A stretch of DNA of 63,248 bases from a virus: positions 1 to 63,248 of IMG/VR virus record IMGVR_UViG_3300019887_000001; one strand, 5' to 3'. The notes below the pieces were generated by a model, which did no database searches, was not told the origin of the DNA, and saw nothing but the letters and a program-made list of their open reading frames with translations. Positions within the stretch are counted from its first letter, which is position 1. Each line of letters starts with the position of its first letter. Below, one piece after another: positions 23,317 through 31,876 of this stretch. A program made the translations under genes and the position numbers.

Positions 23317-25409
23317 GCATGCCGTGACCACTTCGAGATGACGCCTCGGCCGCCAGGGTTCGTCTCATCGCCAGAGGTGAAGCGCTCCCTCCGCGCACTC
23401 ATGCACTTCCTAGCCGCCTCAGGGGTCACGTCGAGCCGGCCGCCGATCTCGGCGAGCGTCATGGGCTGACTCAGGATGTCCCAGATACGTTCCTCGAGCT
23501 TGCGGTGCCCATCGAGTTGAGGCACGTCTCGGATGTTGTTCGAGCTAAAAGTGACGGGCCCATCTGCACCATCGAATACCATCTGAATTCCAAAAGGCCG
23601 CGGCAAACGCCCGTCATTGACTTTCTTACAAAAGAAGCCGAGATCAACGAGGTCGGATTCTTCACGATTGACACGCTCGACGTACCAGGTTCGCCGCGCT
23701 TCGTTGTGCCAGAATGTTGAGCCGAACGGACGCTCGGTGTCACCCCCGCGGTTTATGTGAGCAACCGTAATCGTGGTAATGCCAATGCTGAACAAGGACC
23801 TGAAGTAGCGCAGCGCGACGTCTGCTTTTTCAGGTTCACCGCCGCATGCCGCGGCGGCCGAGTCGATGACTAAGCCGACAATGTTGTACTCATCAATCGT
23901 GCGTCTGAGCGCGTCGACTAGATCAGGTAACGGGATCCCGTCCGACGGACGATAGCGCACCAACCCACTCGACATGCGCTCGAGCCCGAGTCCTTGCGCG
24001 ACACGCCCCATGCGGCGTCCATAGTTCGGTTTGCCCGTCTCGTAGTCGAGCACCATCCATCGGCCCGGCCGTGTCTGGAGCCCACAGAAAGGTTGCCCCA
24101 GCGCGGCACACGAGATCAGCGCGAAGACCAGGTAGCTCTTGCCCGCGGACCCGTCGCCGAAGATCACCGTCGGTTCGGCGTTGGGCAGCAGGACGTCTAC
24201 ATGAAACGCCTGGGTGACCGAGAACTCGATTTCGGCGGTATCGACCGATGGGTCACTCCCAAGGAACCCATCGCGGACCAGGGTGAACGCCTGGTTCAGT
24301 AACTTCGTCCAATTGAAGTCCTTTCCCAAGTCGTAGAGCGCGTCGAGTGTGCGGCGAAACTCGGTAACCTGGGACAGCGACTGGATATTCAGCCTCGCTG
24401 ACAGGGGATCCCTGCCTGGCGTGCCCACCAGCTCAACACGCACGTCCGTGTCCAGTGCCCGCACGCTTTTCTGTAGCTCCCGACAGGTGATGATGACCTC
24501 ACCAATCACTGACGGAAGACGAACGCGAATCGCATTGGTGTCCAGAAATTCACGGATCGACCGCTCGAGAACAGGTACCTCGATCGCCTCGAGCGTGCCG
24601 CCAGTCGCGAAGTAGTCGAACGCGTCCCCCTTCTCTGCCACGTCCACCACGACAAGCGACGTACGGCTGGCAATATCGCGGAGCTGCACGTCGACGCGCT
24701 GCATCAGCCCGCGCCCGACCGCGTCGTTGTCGGGCCAGAGCCGCACGACTCGACCACGGAGGACCTCGAGCGCGTCACCGAAATCGGTCGTACTCGCGCC
24801 GCCGGCCAGGGTCACCGCGAGCAGTCCCCGGGTACGACAGGCTTCGGTCGCCTTCTCGCCTTCGACGAGGTACACGGGCTGCTCGGGCGGTGCGTTCGCG
24901 ACCAGCTCCGCACCCCACAACGGCATGTCTGCCACCTTCAATGGCGCGATGCCGGCCGCCCACGTCCCGCCCATCTTGCGCCACCTGAAGGTTTTTTCTC
25001 CACCCTGCTCCCAGCGGCCCTTCTCAGCCACGACAGTCCCGTCAGTGCCGCGGTACACGTACACCCGTGTCGGCTCGCCGATCGCGTGCGACGGATACGG
25101 GGGCGGGCTATGCATCGGCACCACGCCGTTGGCCGTCGGTCGTTTTCGTTCAACGCCGAGACCGTCCAGGATGTCGCGGAAACCACAACCAGCAAAGCAC
25201 TCGAGCCCATATTTCGTGCTCAACGACAGTGATCGATTGTGGTGCTTGGTCCCGTCAGGATGAGCCGGGCAGTACGACCAGACCCGTCCTTCTCCGTTCG
25301 GGTAGTCAACCTCGCGCAGCGGGTTACCACTCGGTGACCGCAACCGCGGCAGCAATTCTCGGTACATCGCTTCGCGTCGCTCTGGGCCGAGCAGTGGCTC
25401 CATGCTCAC
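23313..25409 (-). CDS. Replicative protein: zinc finger, Toprim and RecA-like helicase
   Basis: 698 residues from GTG 25409 (GTGA overlap). The N-terminal zinc site is C47, H50, C71, C75. The Toprim domain has LVEGEK (Glu184) and PDND (Asp227/Asp229). The RecA-like ATPase has Walker A GDGSAGKS (418-425), Walker B IVGLVIDSAAA and TVAHINRGG. A winged-helix-like end follows (PMTLAEIGGRLDVTPEAARKC). It resembles RepA/AAA_25 helicase-primases of phages and plasmids, and should unwind and perhaps prime DNA at the origin. The repeat array lies at its 3' end. Confidence 0.9.
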   Translation of the reverse strand: MSMEPLLGPERREAMYRELLPRLRSPSGNPLREVDYPNGEGRVWSYCPAHPDGTKHHNRSLSLSTKYGLECFAGCGFRDILDGLGVERKRPTANGVVPMHSPPPYPSHAIGEPTRVYVYRGTDGTVVAEKGRWEQGGEKTFRWRKMGGTWAAGIAPLKVADMPLWGAELVANAPPEQPVYLVEGEKATEACRTRGLLAVTLAGGASTTDFGDALEVLRGRVVRLWPDNDAVGRGLMQRVDVQLRDIASRTSLVVVDVAEKGDAFDYFATGGTLEAIEVPVLERSIREFLDTNAIRVRLPSVIGEVIITCRELQKSVRALDTDVRVELVGTPGRDPLSARLNIQSLSQVTEFRRTLDALYDLGKDFNWTKLLNQAFTLVRDGFLGSDPSVDTAEIEFSVTQAFHVDVLLPNAEPTVIFGDGSAGKSYLVFALISCAALGQPFCGLQTRPGRWMVLDYETGKPNYGRRMGRVAQGLGLERMSSGLVRYRPSDGIPLPDLVDALRRTIDEYNIVGLVIDSAAAACGGEPEKADVALRYFRSLFSIGITTITVAHINRGGDTERPFGSTFWHNEARRTWYVERVNREESDLVDLGFFCKKVNDGRLPRPFGIQMVFDGADGPVTFSSNNIRDVPQLDGHRKLEERIWDILSQPMTLAEIGGRLDVTPEAARKCMSARRERFTSGDETNPGGRGVISKWSRHA

Positions 25410-25621
25410 GGGATGACTTCCCGTTCGGCCAGTACTGTCCCGAGCAGACTCAGCAGGATCCGCGTCTGCGGCCCAGCGTCACCGTTCAGCGTCCCAGGCA
25501 GGACCGCGCTGAGTAACGCGGCGATCGACGACGTCGGCAACGACCTCGCCAGCTCGAGCGCTGAGGCGATCTCCGAGTCGAGCGACTCAGGTTCGGATGG
25601 GGTAAGATGCTCTTGCGGCAA
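25406..25621 (-). CDS. Small hypothetical protein, ~71 residues
   Basis: TTG 25621 gives the longest frame, but the start is uncertain. Acidic N-terminus, then hydrophobic helices (SIAALLSAVLPG; TRILLSLLGTVLAEREV). The stop overlaps the helicase start. Possibly a partner of the helicase. No family recognised. Confidence 0.5.
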   Translation of the reverse strand: MPQEHLTPSEPESLDSEIASALELARSLPTSSIAALLSAVLPGTLNGDAGPQTRILLSLLGTVLAEREVIP

Positions 25622-25755
25622 GGTGGTGACTCATTTCCTTGTCCGACGCGCCTCGGGAGTCGCAAGCTCGCCGAGGCACTTCTTTTGGTCGAATGCGAGT
25701 CGATCTTACAACAATCTGTCTGGTGCAGGGGTCAGGACTGCATGGCTCAGACACA

Positions 25756-25805
25756 ATCGTAAGCAGTATCATTTTTGTAACGATCGACGCAATGGTCATT
25801 GCGTC
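25756..25805 (-). promoter_or_regulatory. Palindrome with a possible promoter in the gap before the helicase genes
   Basis: GACGCAATG-GT-CATTGCGTC (25786-25805) has perfect nine-base arms and covers the stop codon of the VRR-NUC gene. On the minus strand TTGCGT, 16 bases, then GATACT could be a weak promoter for the helicase genes, overlapping the palindrome. This suggests an operator or an mRNA hairpin. The remaining part of the 182-base gap (25622-25755) shows nothing clear. Confidence 0.4.
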
Positions 25806-26118
25806 ACAACGCAACCGACGCGGGCCGTCCGATCAAAATGCCCGTGATCGTTTGCTTGTCTCGTGGCCTCCAAACGAACGTCTCTACCCCCGCTTCGGCC
25901 AGTGCCGCGAGCCACACGTCCTGAGCTTCCGTCACCCGTCCCGTGTCGCTCTTCAGCTCCGCCGCGATCGCCCGTCGCCCCCGAACCATGAATAAATCCG
26001 GAAAGCCTGACGCCGACCGCCGCGAGTCGAACGTGTGGAAGCAGTGCCAGCCGAGCTGCTGCGCCAGGTCGACGATCGCGGCCTGGAACTGCTTTTCGCT
26101 CTCCTGCGGCAGCGTCAC
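25804..26118 (-). CDS. VRR-NUC domain nuclease
   Basis: 104 residues from GTG 26118 (GTGA overlap). Core motifs of the PD-(D/E)xK VRR-NUC fold: ESEKQFQAAIVDLAQQLGW, then GFPDLFMVRGRRAIAAELKSD, with catalytic D, E and K in PDL and ELK. These nucleases act in recombination or on branched DNA. The neighbours RecT and helicase support a recombination-replication role. Confidence 0.9.
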   Translation of the reverse strand: MTLPQESEKQFQAAIVDLAQQLGWHCFHTFDSRRSASGFPDLFMVRGRRAIAAELKSDTGRVTEAQDVWLAALAEAGVETFVWRPRDKQTITGILIGRPASVAL

Positions 26119-26315
26119 AGCCCGAGCCCGGGTAGCGGCTCGTGGCCAGCTCGAATCATGGCGATGTACTCCGGGATTGGACGGGTCCCGTTGCACTGTG
26201 GGAACGCCGGGCAGCCGAGGAACTTTGAGCCGTTCGCCTTGTTCATGCGTTCGACCATCGGCTCCGCGTTGCAATCTGGACACTTCAGCGGTGGGACCTT
26301 GACCCGCTTCGTCAT
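26115..26315 (-). CDS. Topoisomerase-type zinc-finger protein, 66 residues
   Basis: From ATG 26315 (ATGA overlap). CPDCNAEPMVERMNKANGSK then FLGCPAFPQCNG is the four-Cys zinc ribbon found at the end of type I topoisomerases. Here it stands alone. It probably binds single-stranded DNA beside the VRR-NUC and RecT products. Confidence 0.85.
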   Translation of the reverse strand: MTKRVKVPPLKCPDCNAEPMVERMNKANGSKFLGCPAFPQCNGTRPIPEYIAMIRAGHEPLPGLGL

Positions 26316-26533
26316 GTCGGCAGCCGCGCGAACTGCCCGTTGACCCAGCCGTGTGTGCCGGCCAGCGTCACGACCGCGCGCCAGGCGTATTGTGTGTGCG
26401 CCGGCGAGCAACACATCGCGTCCGGACGAGCGAGAAATAGTCGCCCGCACCACACGCAGTGATGCTCGACCTGCAACCGCGCCGCCCGCATCCGCGCGAT
26501 CGGCGTTCGTGCCCTCGTGTCATGCCGCGTCAT
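26312..26533 (-). CDS. Small zinc-finger protein, 73 residues
   Basis: Basic N-terminus (MTRHDTRARTPIARMRAARL), then CVWCGRLFLARPDAMCCSPAH, a C-x2-C...CC...H site. ATG 26533 overlaps the upstream stop (TGATG). Probable nucleic-acid binding. Family unknown. Confidence 0.75.
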   Translation of the reverse strand: MTRHDTRARTPIARMRAARLQVEHHCVWCGRLFLARPDAMCCSPAHTQYAWRAVVTLAGTHGWVNGQFARLPT

Positions 26534-26748
26534 CAGGCCACCTCCGCGCGTTTGCTGCGCCAGTAGCACGCCCGACACATTTGCAGCCACGGCAGCTTCG
26601 CGAAGCCACACGCGCACAGGTCGTACTGCTCGAACGGTGCGCACATCGGCGACTGACAGCCGACCGCCCGCAATGCCACGTGCAGCCCATGCACCCACGT
26701 CTCCTCCGCCAACGTCGGCGGCGCAATCGGACCAGGACTCCGCCACAT
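26533..26748 (-). CDS. Small Cys-rich protein, 71 residues
   Basis: Cysteines at CQSPMCAPF, DLCACGF and QMCRACYW suggest one or two zinc sites, with a basic end. ATG 26748 overlaps the RecT stop (TGATG). Function unknown. Confidence 0.7.
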   Translation of the reverse strand: MWRSPGPIAPPTLAEETWVHGLHVALRAVGCQSPMCAPFEQYDLCACGFAKLPWLQMCRACYWRSKRAEVA

Positions 26749-28019
26749 CAGAATGCAGCGGGCGCCTGCTCCGCCTGAGCCTGCGACTCCATCCGGTCCT
26801 CGAGCTTCTCGATTGCGCGAATGACCTCCTCTTTTGAGGCCGGGAATGAGGCAATCAGACAGTCATCCCGTTCGACCTCGCGCCGACCCGCTTCCTCGAA
26901 CAATGTCGTCAGCTTCTGCGCGAGCTGCGACCGTGGTCCAACCGTCTCAATCTTGTCCGAAGCAGCAGGCGCAGATCCGTCCGTATCCGTCGATCCAGTC
27001 TCCTGGTCTTCCGGTTTTGGGTCTGTTGCCTGCAGGACCTCGCCAGACTGCGGGTCAACTCCCGCGGTCTGTGCCTTCCTGTTGTTGACCAGCGTCCGCA
27101 ACTGCTTACCCGCTTTGATCAACTCGTCGTCGGTGCGCGCGCCCGCGCGTGCGATCCAGTCCATCTCCTGGCCGACGATGACGTGCAGCTCAATTGCTTC
27201 CTTCACCAGGCTCGCGTACGCGTCGACCAGCCCACGATGACGCTCTGTCTGCTCAGGTGGTGCACTGGCCTCTGGACGCGGCTTAGCCTCTTCTGCGGCG
27301 ACCTCCGCGTGTGCTGCAAGGGCTGGACGCAATGGCGGCCCGCCGAGCGCGAACGACTCCTCGTCCGAACCGTGGATGCGCGCGTACTCTGCTGCCCGCA
27401 TCGGCACCTCAAGTCGCTCCATTTCCTCTTCGTGGGCCAACTCCAGCTCGTTCGTCTCACCCGGGCACGCTCGCAGCAACGAATGCATCTCCGCGGTTTT
27501 CGCCAGCATGTGCGCCGGCTTCTCGCGCCAGAATTGCGTGTCCCCCTTGAACTCGCGATAGTTGATAACTGTCCAGAGAGGTTCCTTCGCTCCGCGCATC
27601 CATACGCCAACCCGAGCTGCCGCAGGAGGCGTGTCCGAAGTCCAGATGTCTTTCCAGACACCGTCCTCAGCGCACCATTGCGGCCCAACCTGACCCGCGT
27701 AGGTCTTTGACCGCGACGCGATCAGGCGGACTCCGTTGATGCCCGTCTGCGGCGTCATGACGTACTTGCCGGCGTTCTTGTCGAAGCGTTGGATGAACCA
27801 GATCTGCCGCGGGACCGAGAGCGGGTCGAGACGCGTCCGCTGACAGACCAGGCCGATATGGTCGAGCTCGGCGAGCGTCATCGGCTGTTTCCACCCGCGC
27901 CCAATTTGCTCGATCACCTGACCGATGCGGTCCTCGCCAAAGACCTCGAGCGCGACCGGTGCCTGACGGTAGTCGATGATCGCCATCGCGGTCGACGGCT
28001 GTTGTTGAGTGACGGTCAT
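26748..28019 (-). CDS. RecT/Bet family single-strand annealing protein
   Basis: 423 residues. Core segments: QTRLDPLSVPRQIWFIQR-like (here CQRTRLDPLSVPRQIWFIQR), YVMTPQTGINGVRLIA and THLAKTAEMHSLLR-like HMLAKTAEMHSLLRACPG. The protein anneals complementary single strands in phage recombination, usually with an exonuclease. VRR-NUC nearby may be that partner. The C-terminal ~200 residues are acidic, with a helical end (LAQKLTTLFEEAGRREVER). Its stop overlaps the next gene. Confidence 0.92.
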   Translation of the reverse strand: MTVTQQQPSTAMAIIDYRQAPVALEVFGEDRIGQVIEQIGRGWKQPMTLAELDHIGLVCQRTRLDPLSVPRQIWFIQRFDKNAGKYVMTPQTGINGVRLIASRSKTYAGQVGPQWCAEDGVWKDIWTSDTPPAAARVGVWMRGAKEPLWTVINYREFKGDTQFWREKPAHMLAKTAEMHSLLRACPGETNELELAHEEEMERLEVPMRAAEYARIHGSDEESFALGGPPLRPALAAHAEVAAEEAKPRPEASAPPEQTERHRGLVDAYASLVKEAIELHVIVGQEMDWIARAGARTDDELIKAGKQLRTLVNNRKAQTAGVDPQSGEVLQATDPKPEDQETGSTDTDGSAPAASDKIETVGPRSQLAQKLTTLFEEAGRREVERDDCLIASFPASKEEVIRAIEKLEDRMESQAQAEQAPAAF

Positions 28020-28261
28020 GGGTGGAACTCCGAAAAGGCGTGATTGACGGCTATAGCGCGTAGCGCGGATTGCTCAGGGGCTTCCCCGCCCTCGCACAGG
28101 TCGCACGGGACCTCGATAGTGCAGTTGCACGGCGTCGAGGGCGAGCATTCGCCACAGGTACAGGCGATGGTTGCGCTCACTTTCGCGTGCGCCTCGCACT
28201 CGTGGACGACGTGCATCAGTGGACAATCGTCGCTCGTGAAGTACGAGTGGAACATTTTCAT
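28016..28261 (-). CDS. Cys-rich small protein, 81 residues
   Basis: Contains ACTCGECSPSTPCNCTIEV and CDLCEGG, a dense cysteine cluster, with His residues near the start (HSYF, HVVHECEAH). It likely binds one or two zinc ions. ATGA overlaps on both sides. Family unknown. Confidence 0.7.
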   Translation of the reverse strand: MKMFHSYFTSDDCPLMHVVHECEAHAKVSATIACTCGECSPSTPCNCTIEVPCDLCEGGEAPEQSALRAIAVNHAFSEFHP

Positions 28262-28446
28262 GGAGAACCCTTTGGATCAGGAAGTGGAACAATCAGCACG
28301 TCCGACCGGGGACACCAGGACCCGCGACAGGTGATGCCGTGTGAGTCTGCGTCCAGTAGAAAATCCAGGTCGTCGTCGATGGGAACCCCGTACGCCCCGG
28401 AGTAGATCCCGCCTGGTACCGGCACGAGGATGCTCAACCACGTCAT
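28258..28446 (-). CDS. Small hypothetical protein, 62 residues
   Basis: Beta-rich (MTWLSILVPVPGGIYSG, DLDFLLDADSH) with a CRGSWC pair. Overlaps both neighbours by ATGA. Function unknown. Confidence 0.6.
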   Translation of the reverse strand: MTWLSILVPVPGGIYSGAYGVPIDDDLDFLLDADSHGITCRGSWCPRSDVLIVPLPDPKGSP

Positions 28447-28820
28447 TGCGGTAAGAGCAAGGCTTGCTCACTCCATTGGTAGAGCTGGGTGCGCACGTCC
28501 GCGACCCGTGTTGCCGGCGTGCACGCGTCGGTCGCCCACCACAGGTCGCCCTCCGGACCGACGATGACCTCGGCGACCTGCCAGGGCTCGTCCGGCATGC
28601 GCCGCACCGCATAGAAGCCCGCCGTTCTCGGCGCCTCACGTGTCGCCCGCGGCCTCAACGGGGCCCAGTGGGTGACAGACACTCCGGACATCTCCTCGTC
28701 CTCGAGGATCTCGCCGTCGCGCAACCGCTCTTCTCGCCGCGCGATTTCGCGATCCGATTCCCACTCGTCCTCCAGGTACGGCGGCACGAACTCCGCCTCT
28801 CGCGCCCATGGCAATCTCAT
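28443..28820 (-). CDS. Hypothetical acidic protein, 125 residues
   Basis: ATG 28820 has GGAGG five bases upstream. Acidic N-terminal half (DEWESDREIARREERLRDGE) and a C-terminal WVATD-like beta part (GFYAVRRMPDEPWQVAEVIV, LWWATDACTPA). No family recognised. Confidence 0.65.
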   Translation of the reverse strand: MRLPWAREAEFVPPYLEDEWESDREIARREERLRDGEILEDEEMSGVSVTHWAPLRPRATREAPRTAGFYAVRRMPDEPWQVAEVIVGPEGDLWWATDACTPATRVADVRTQLYQWSEQALLLPQ

Positions 28821-28839
28821 TGGTCCTCCACCCGTAGCG

Positions 28840-29325
28840 TTAGCACCCGGACACCGTCCATTGAGAACGTCTGCCCATAGCCAGGTCGTACGCCATAACT
28901 CGACGCACATCGCCAAGGCTGTGGATGTTCAGCCACGGCATGCCCATCTCAGCGGTGTGCGCGCGCCACGTTGCTGGCATGTACTGACCAGGTCCCGTCG
29001 CTCCTGTGCCATGACGGTTAAGCACGTCAAGGCCGCCACTTTCCTTGGCGATAATGCAGTCGATCTGACCGGAAGCCGGTGGCGAACCGGCTCCGGTTCC
29101 AACACCGCTCGCTGGTTGGGCGAGCAGTCCTTCAAAACGCAGATAACTCACGGCATCGACCCCTGGCTGCGCCGCCAGGGCATCGGCGAGGTCACCTGGA
29201 TCAATCCCCACCTGATGCGCTAGCGCGACCGCATCGTCTTCCTGGGCCGCGTGAATCGATAGGGCAGCGCCGGCTACAACGCCTACGACCAATCCAAAGA
29301 TTGCCCCGAACGCGATCCTTGCCAT
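28840..29325 (-). CDS. Exported lysozyme-like transglycosylase
   Basis: 161 residues. ATG follows directly after the methyltransferase TGA, with AGGGGA upstream. The N-terminus is a signal or anchor (IAFGAIFGLVVGVVAGAALS). The lysozyme-like domain at ~85-160 has CIIAKESGGLDVLNR (catalytic Glu) and GATGPGQYMPATW. It should cut cell-wall glycan from outside the membrane. It may help wall opening for the secretion-like module, for entry or for lysis. Early-operon location is unusual for a lysin. Confidence 0.85.
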   Translation of the reverse strand: MARIAFGAIFGLVVGVVAGAALSIHAAQEDDAVALAHQVGIDPGDLADALAAQPGVDAVSYLRFEGLLAQPASGVGTGAGSPPASGQIDCIIAKESGGLDVLNRHGTGATGPGQYMPATWRAHTAEMGMPWLNIHSLGDVRRVMAYDLAMGRRSQWTVSGC

Positions 29326-30630
29326 TCAGTCTCCCCTTCGCATCATGTGGTCGACCGCGACAAGCCGATGCCCTAGCCACTCAGCGACAGTGGCGATAAC
29401 GCCGTTGCCGCACATCCGGTAGCGATGGCTGTCAGGGATCTCACGACCGTCAGCAGTCCAGCGTGTGTGCTCATCAGGCCAACCCATGAGGCGCTCACAT
29501 TCAAGTGGCGTCAGGCGACGAACACCGCAGCCGGGCCCGCTGACAGCGGGTCCGGCTGCTATCCCTAATCCCGTACCGACTTTGATCGGCGGGCACGTAT
29601 CGCCTGCATTGACGCCACGTGTTCCGCCAGTTGGTTGGAATGCGATCAGGTTGTCTGAGCAGTCGCCACGCGGACTGGAATGCCCATGATGTCCGTCGCT
29701 GGCGCGCTTCGCGCCAGCGACTACAAAGTTCTCAGTCTCGCCATCCATGCGATAGCCCGACGCGCGTGCCCTCACGGCACGCGCGTCGGGCTCAATGACG
29801 AGGTTCAGATCATCTTCGTGGTGTCGACCGGGAAGATTGCTGTTTGGGTGGCCGCCGGCCGTACGGCCGGCGGCCACATGGAGTTGCCCTGGCCATGCTT
29901 GATCGGCTCGGACGTTGCCGTGGTGACTTCCGATAGTGCCTGCAACGCTGTTAGCAGCGCTGGTGGGAGTTCCTTGCCCCGCTTCGCGGCGCGGCGCAGG
30001 ATGCCCGCCGCAGCTTTCGCAGACAGCCAGTACTTGCGCGGCACGGCGCGCGTCTCCAAGACATCCGACAAGGATCGGACGACGGCGCCGCTGGGGCACT
30101 CCGAACCAGCGGCCGTCCAGTATCCGCCAGGCCACGCCATACCCTGCGTCGACCAGGGTCCGCAGAACGATGCCGAAGTCAATTCCTGGTCGCTCGGGAG
30201 GACTGGATAAAAGTCCAGGGACATTCTCAGCGGCGATCCATCGTGGCCGCAGTTCTCGCACCACCCGCGCGAACTCATAGAAGAGACCGCTTCGCTCGCC
30301 GGAAAGTCCGGCCCGTTTACCGGCCACGCTGTGGTCCTGGCAGGGCCATCCTCCGTAGACGAGATCAACACTGGCGGCAGCGAGTGCCGTTCCTCCCAGC
30401 CGTTGAGCGTCGGAGACGTGGTCGTGTCCGACCACGTCTCCGCATCGCCCTTGAAGTGCGGCCGCGTCCACTTGGCGAACATCCGTTATGCACTCCGTCT
30501 CCGGCCAGTGGCGCGCGAGCACCTCTAGGCACCAGGGATCTTGTTCGACCTGAAGCATCGTGCGGATGCTGGCTCGGTCGAAGCCGATTTCAAAGCCACC
30601 CGCACCACTGAATAGTGAGACGGCCTTCAT
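29326..30630 (-). CDS. DNA (cytosine-5) methyltransferase
   Basis: 434 residues from ATG 30630 (TAATG overlap with the upstream gene). Motif I LFSGAGGFEIG, motif IV GGWPCQDHS with catalytic Cys97, motif VI AENVPG, motif VIII QRRRRPI, motif IX LTPLECERLMGWPDEHT and motif X GNGV are all present. A long variable region between VIII and IX should hold target recognition. It methylates cytosine in phage DNA, probably to escape host restriction. No cognate restriction gene is seen. Confidence 0.95.
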   Translation of the reverse strand: MKAVSLFSGAGGFEIGFDRASIRTMLQVEQDPWCLEVLARHWPETECITDVRQVDAAALQGRCGDVVGHDHVSDAQRLGGTALAAASVDLVYGGWPCQDHSVAGKRAGLSGERSGLFYEFARVVRELRPRWIAAENVPGLLSSPPERPGIDFGIVLRTLVDAGYGVAWRILDGRWFGVPQRRRRPILVGCLGDARRAAQVLAVCESCGGHPAPRREAGQGTPTSAANSVAGTIGSHHGNVRADQAWPGQLHVAAGRTAGGHPNSNLPGRHHEDDLNLVIEPDARAVRARASGYRMDGETENFVVAGAKRASDGHHGHSSPRGDCSDNLIAFQPTGGTRGVNAGDTCPPIKVGTGLGIAAGPAVSGPGCGVRRLTPLECERLMGWPDEHTRWTADGREIPDSHRYRMCGNGVIATVAEWLGHRLVAVDHMMRRGD

Positions 30631-30743
30631 TACGCACTCACCGCGGGACTCAGCACGTAGGCGACCACAAAGATGATCACCGCGGCGGCCACCATCAGAA
30701 TCCACAGCAGCACTTCGCCCCCGCCGCTTTCGTCGCGGGTCAT
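30630..30743 (-). CDS. 37-residue single-span membrane microprotein
   Basis: Polar start MTRDESGGGE, then one membrane span (VLLWILMVAAAVIIFVVAYV) and LSPAVSA. It starts inside the upstream stop (ATGA) and ends in the methyltransferase start (TAATG). Could be a membrane effector or exclusion factor. No evidence beyond topology. Confidence 0.65.
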   Translation of the reverse strand: MTRDESGGGEVLLWILMVAAAVIIFVVAYVLSPAVSA

Positions 30744-31141
30744 GGCTTCTGCACCGCTTCCTTGAAGCCATCCATGAGGCGGTCTTCCATGAGGGCTCGA
30801 ACACGTTTGAACTCCGCAGTCGCGGCGTTGCCTGCCGGCTCAATCTCCGAGTCGGTGTACGCCTTACAGCTAATGTCGACGCCGCGCGTGGACGTCTTCA
30901 CTTCGACGCTGCTGACGCGCTCCGAGGATCCCTTCCCCTGCGCATCGAGCGTCGCATTGATCTGCTGGAGCTGGTCGAGGATTGCCCCGAGCGTGTCCTC
31001 CAGGGATGGGCGATAACGGTTGCGCACCGATGCTGGCTGCTTGTCGAAGTCTTCGGTGTGGATGTCAGGACTCTTGTCGCCGGCCATGATCGCGGCTGCC
31101 GTCGCGTCCCGCTGCCATCGCGCGGCACCACCGTCACTCAT
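30740..31141 (-). CDS. Early protein carrying the WQ-DATAAA / IHxEDF module
   Basis: 133 residues. Residues 3-42 (GGAARWQRDATAAAIMAG ... DIHTEDF ... VRNRY) match the duplicated module in the virion protein at 1584-3677. The rest is helical (LEDTLGAILDQLQQINATLD) plus a beta segment (SSVEVKTSTRGVDISCKAY) and a C-terminal helix, similar to small phage proteins linked with single-strand DNA metabolism. ATGA overlaps on both sides. Function unknown. Confidence 0.7.
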   Translation of the reverse strand: MSDGGAARWQRDATAAAIMAGDKSPDIHTEDFDKQPASVRNRYRPSLEDTLGAILDQLQQINATLDAQGKGSSERVSSVEVKTSTRGVDISCKAYTDSEIEPAGNAATAEFKRVRALMEDRLMDGFKEAVQKP

Positions 31142-31641
31142 CGGATGACCCCTGAACGCTTGGTGAACGCGACGTCATCGGCGATCCACTCGACCTCTTG
31201 CTCGCTCAGGTCGGAGCCGTCGAGGACCTCGCCGGAGTCATGCATGTTGAGCGGCTGCGCGCCAATCACCGCGAGCGCCTCTTCGCTCTCCCGCTGGCGG
31301 TTCCACTCCTCGTTCTGCGCAGCTCGAGCTACGTCGCGTTCAGCTCGTTTCTGCTCCTCGCACGCCTTGTGCGAGTAGTTGTCCCAGTCGAGGAGCGCGA
31401 TCTGGCAATAGCCACACACGCGCGGCTGCGGGTTGACCGCGCGACGGATGTTCAGCGTTTCCGACTCGCCGAGCTGCACGCGGACCTGCGCGGTCGCACG
31501 CGCCATCAGCACGATAGTGACCTGCTCCGGATCCTCACCATCTCCGACCTCGGCGGTGTAGGACACCTCAGTCTGTTGGTGGCCATAATTACCATCTGAA
31601 AACATCTTCGAAACGCGGACGCTGACCGTGGTGACCTTCAT
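31138..31641 (-). CDS. Early phage protein with zinc site, 167 residues
   Basis: N-terminal beta domain (MKVTTVSVRVSKMFSDGNYG...TEVSYTAEV) with a form common in small phage proteins. Then CGYCQIALLDWDNYSHKAC gives a C-x2-C...H...C site, and the C-terminal half is helical and acidic. ATG overlaps the Cro-like stop. Function unknown. Confidence 0.7.
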   Translation of the reverse strand: MKVTTVSVRVSKMFSDGNYGHQQTEVSYTAEVGDGEDPEQVTIVLMARATAQVRVQLGESETLNIRRAVNPQPRVCGYCQIALLDWDNYSHKACEEQKRAERDVARAAQNEEWNRQRESEEALAVIGAQPLNMHDSGEVLDGSDLSEQEVEWIADDVAFTKRSGVIR

Positions 31642-31850
31642 GCCGCCGCCCCAGTTGGCTCACTCGCGCGAAGCGAACTCTCAGAGACCCCGAGGATGTC
31701 CGCAGACATTGAGAAGAAATTCTCAGGCGGAGTCTCTTTGCCGTTCAGCCAGCGGCTGATCGTCGCCTCGCCTATTCCAAGACGTCGCGCGAGTTGGGCC
31801 TGGCTCATCCTCGGGACCTGATTGCGCAGTGCCGCTTTGATCGGATGCAT
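31638..31850 (-). CDS. Cro/CI-type helix-turn-helix repressor
   Basis: 70 residues. ATG 31850 has an AGGAGGAG site. The HTH is MSQAQLARRLGIGEATISRWLNGKETPPENF. It is the first gene of the leftward early operon and faces the CI-like gene at 31966. It is therefore likely the Cro-like early regulator that shuts down the opposite promoter. Confidence 0.85.
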   Translation of the reverse strand: MHPIKAALRNQVPRMSQAQLARRLGIGEATISRWLNGKETPPENFFSMSADILGVSESSLRASEPTGAAA

Positions 31851-31876
31851 TCGCTCCTCCTCTTACTGCTGCATGC

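Noticed and set aside
23026-23331. 101-codon minus frame across the repeat array
   Set aside because: Its peptide simply translates the CCCGG repeats and overlaps the helicase stop. The stretch is better explained as a repeat site.
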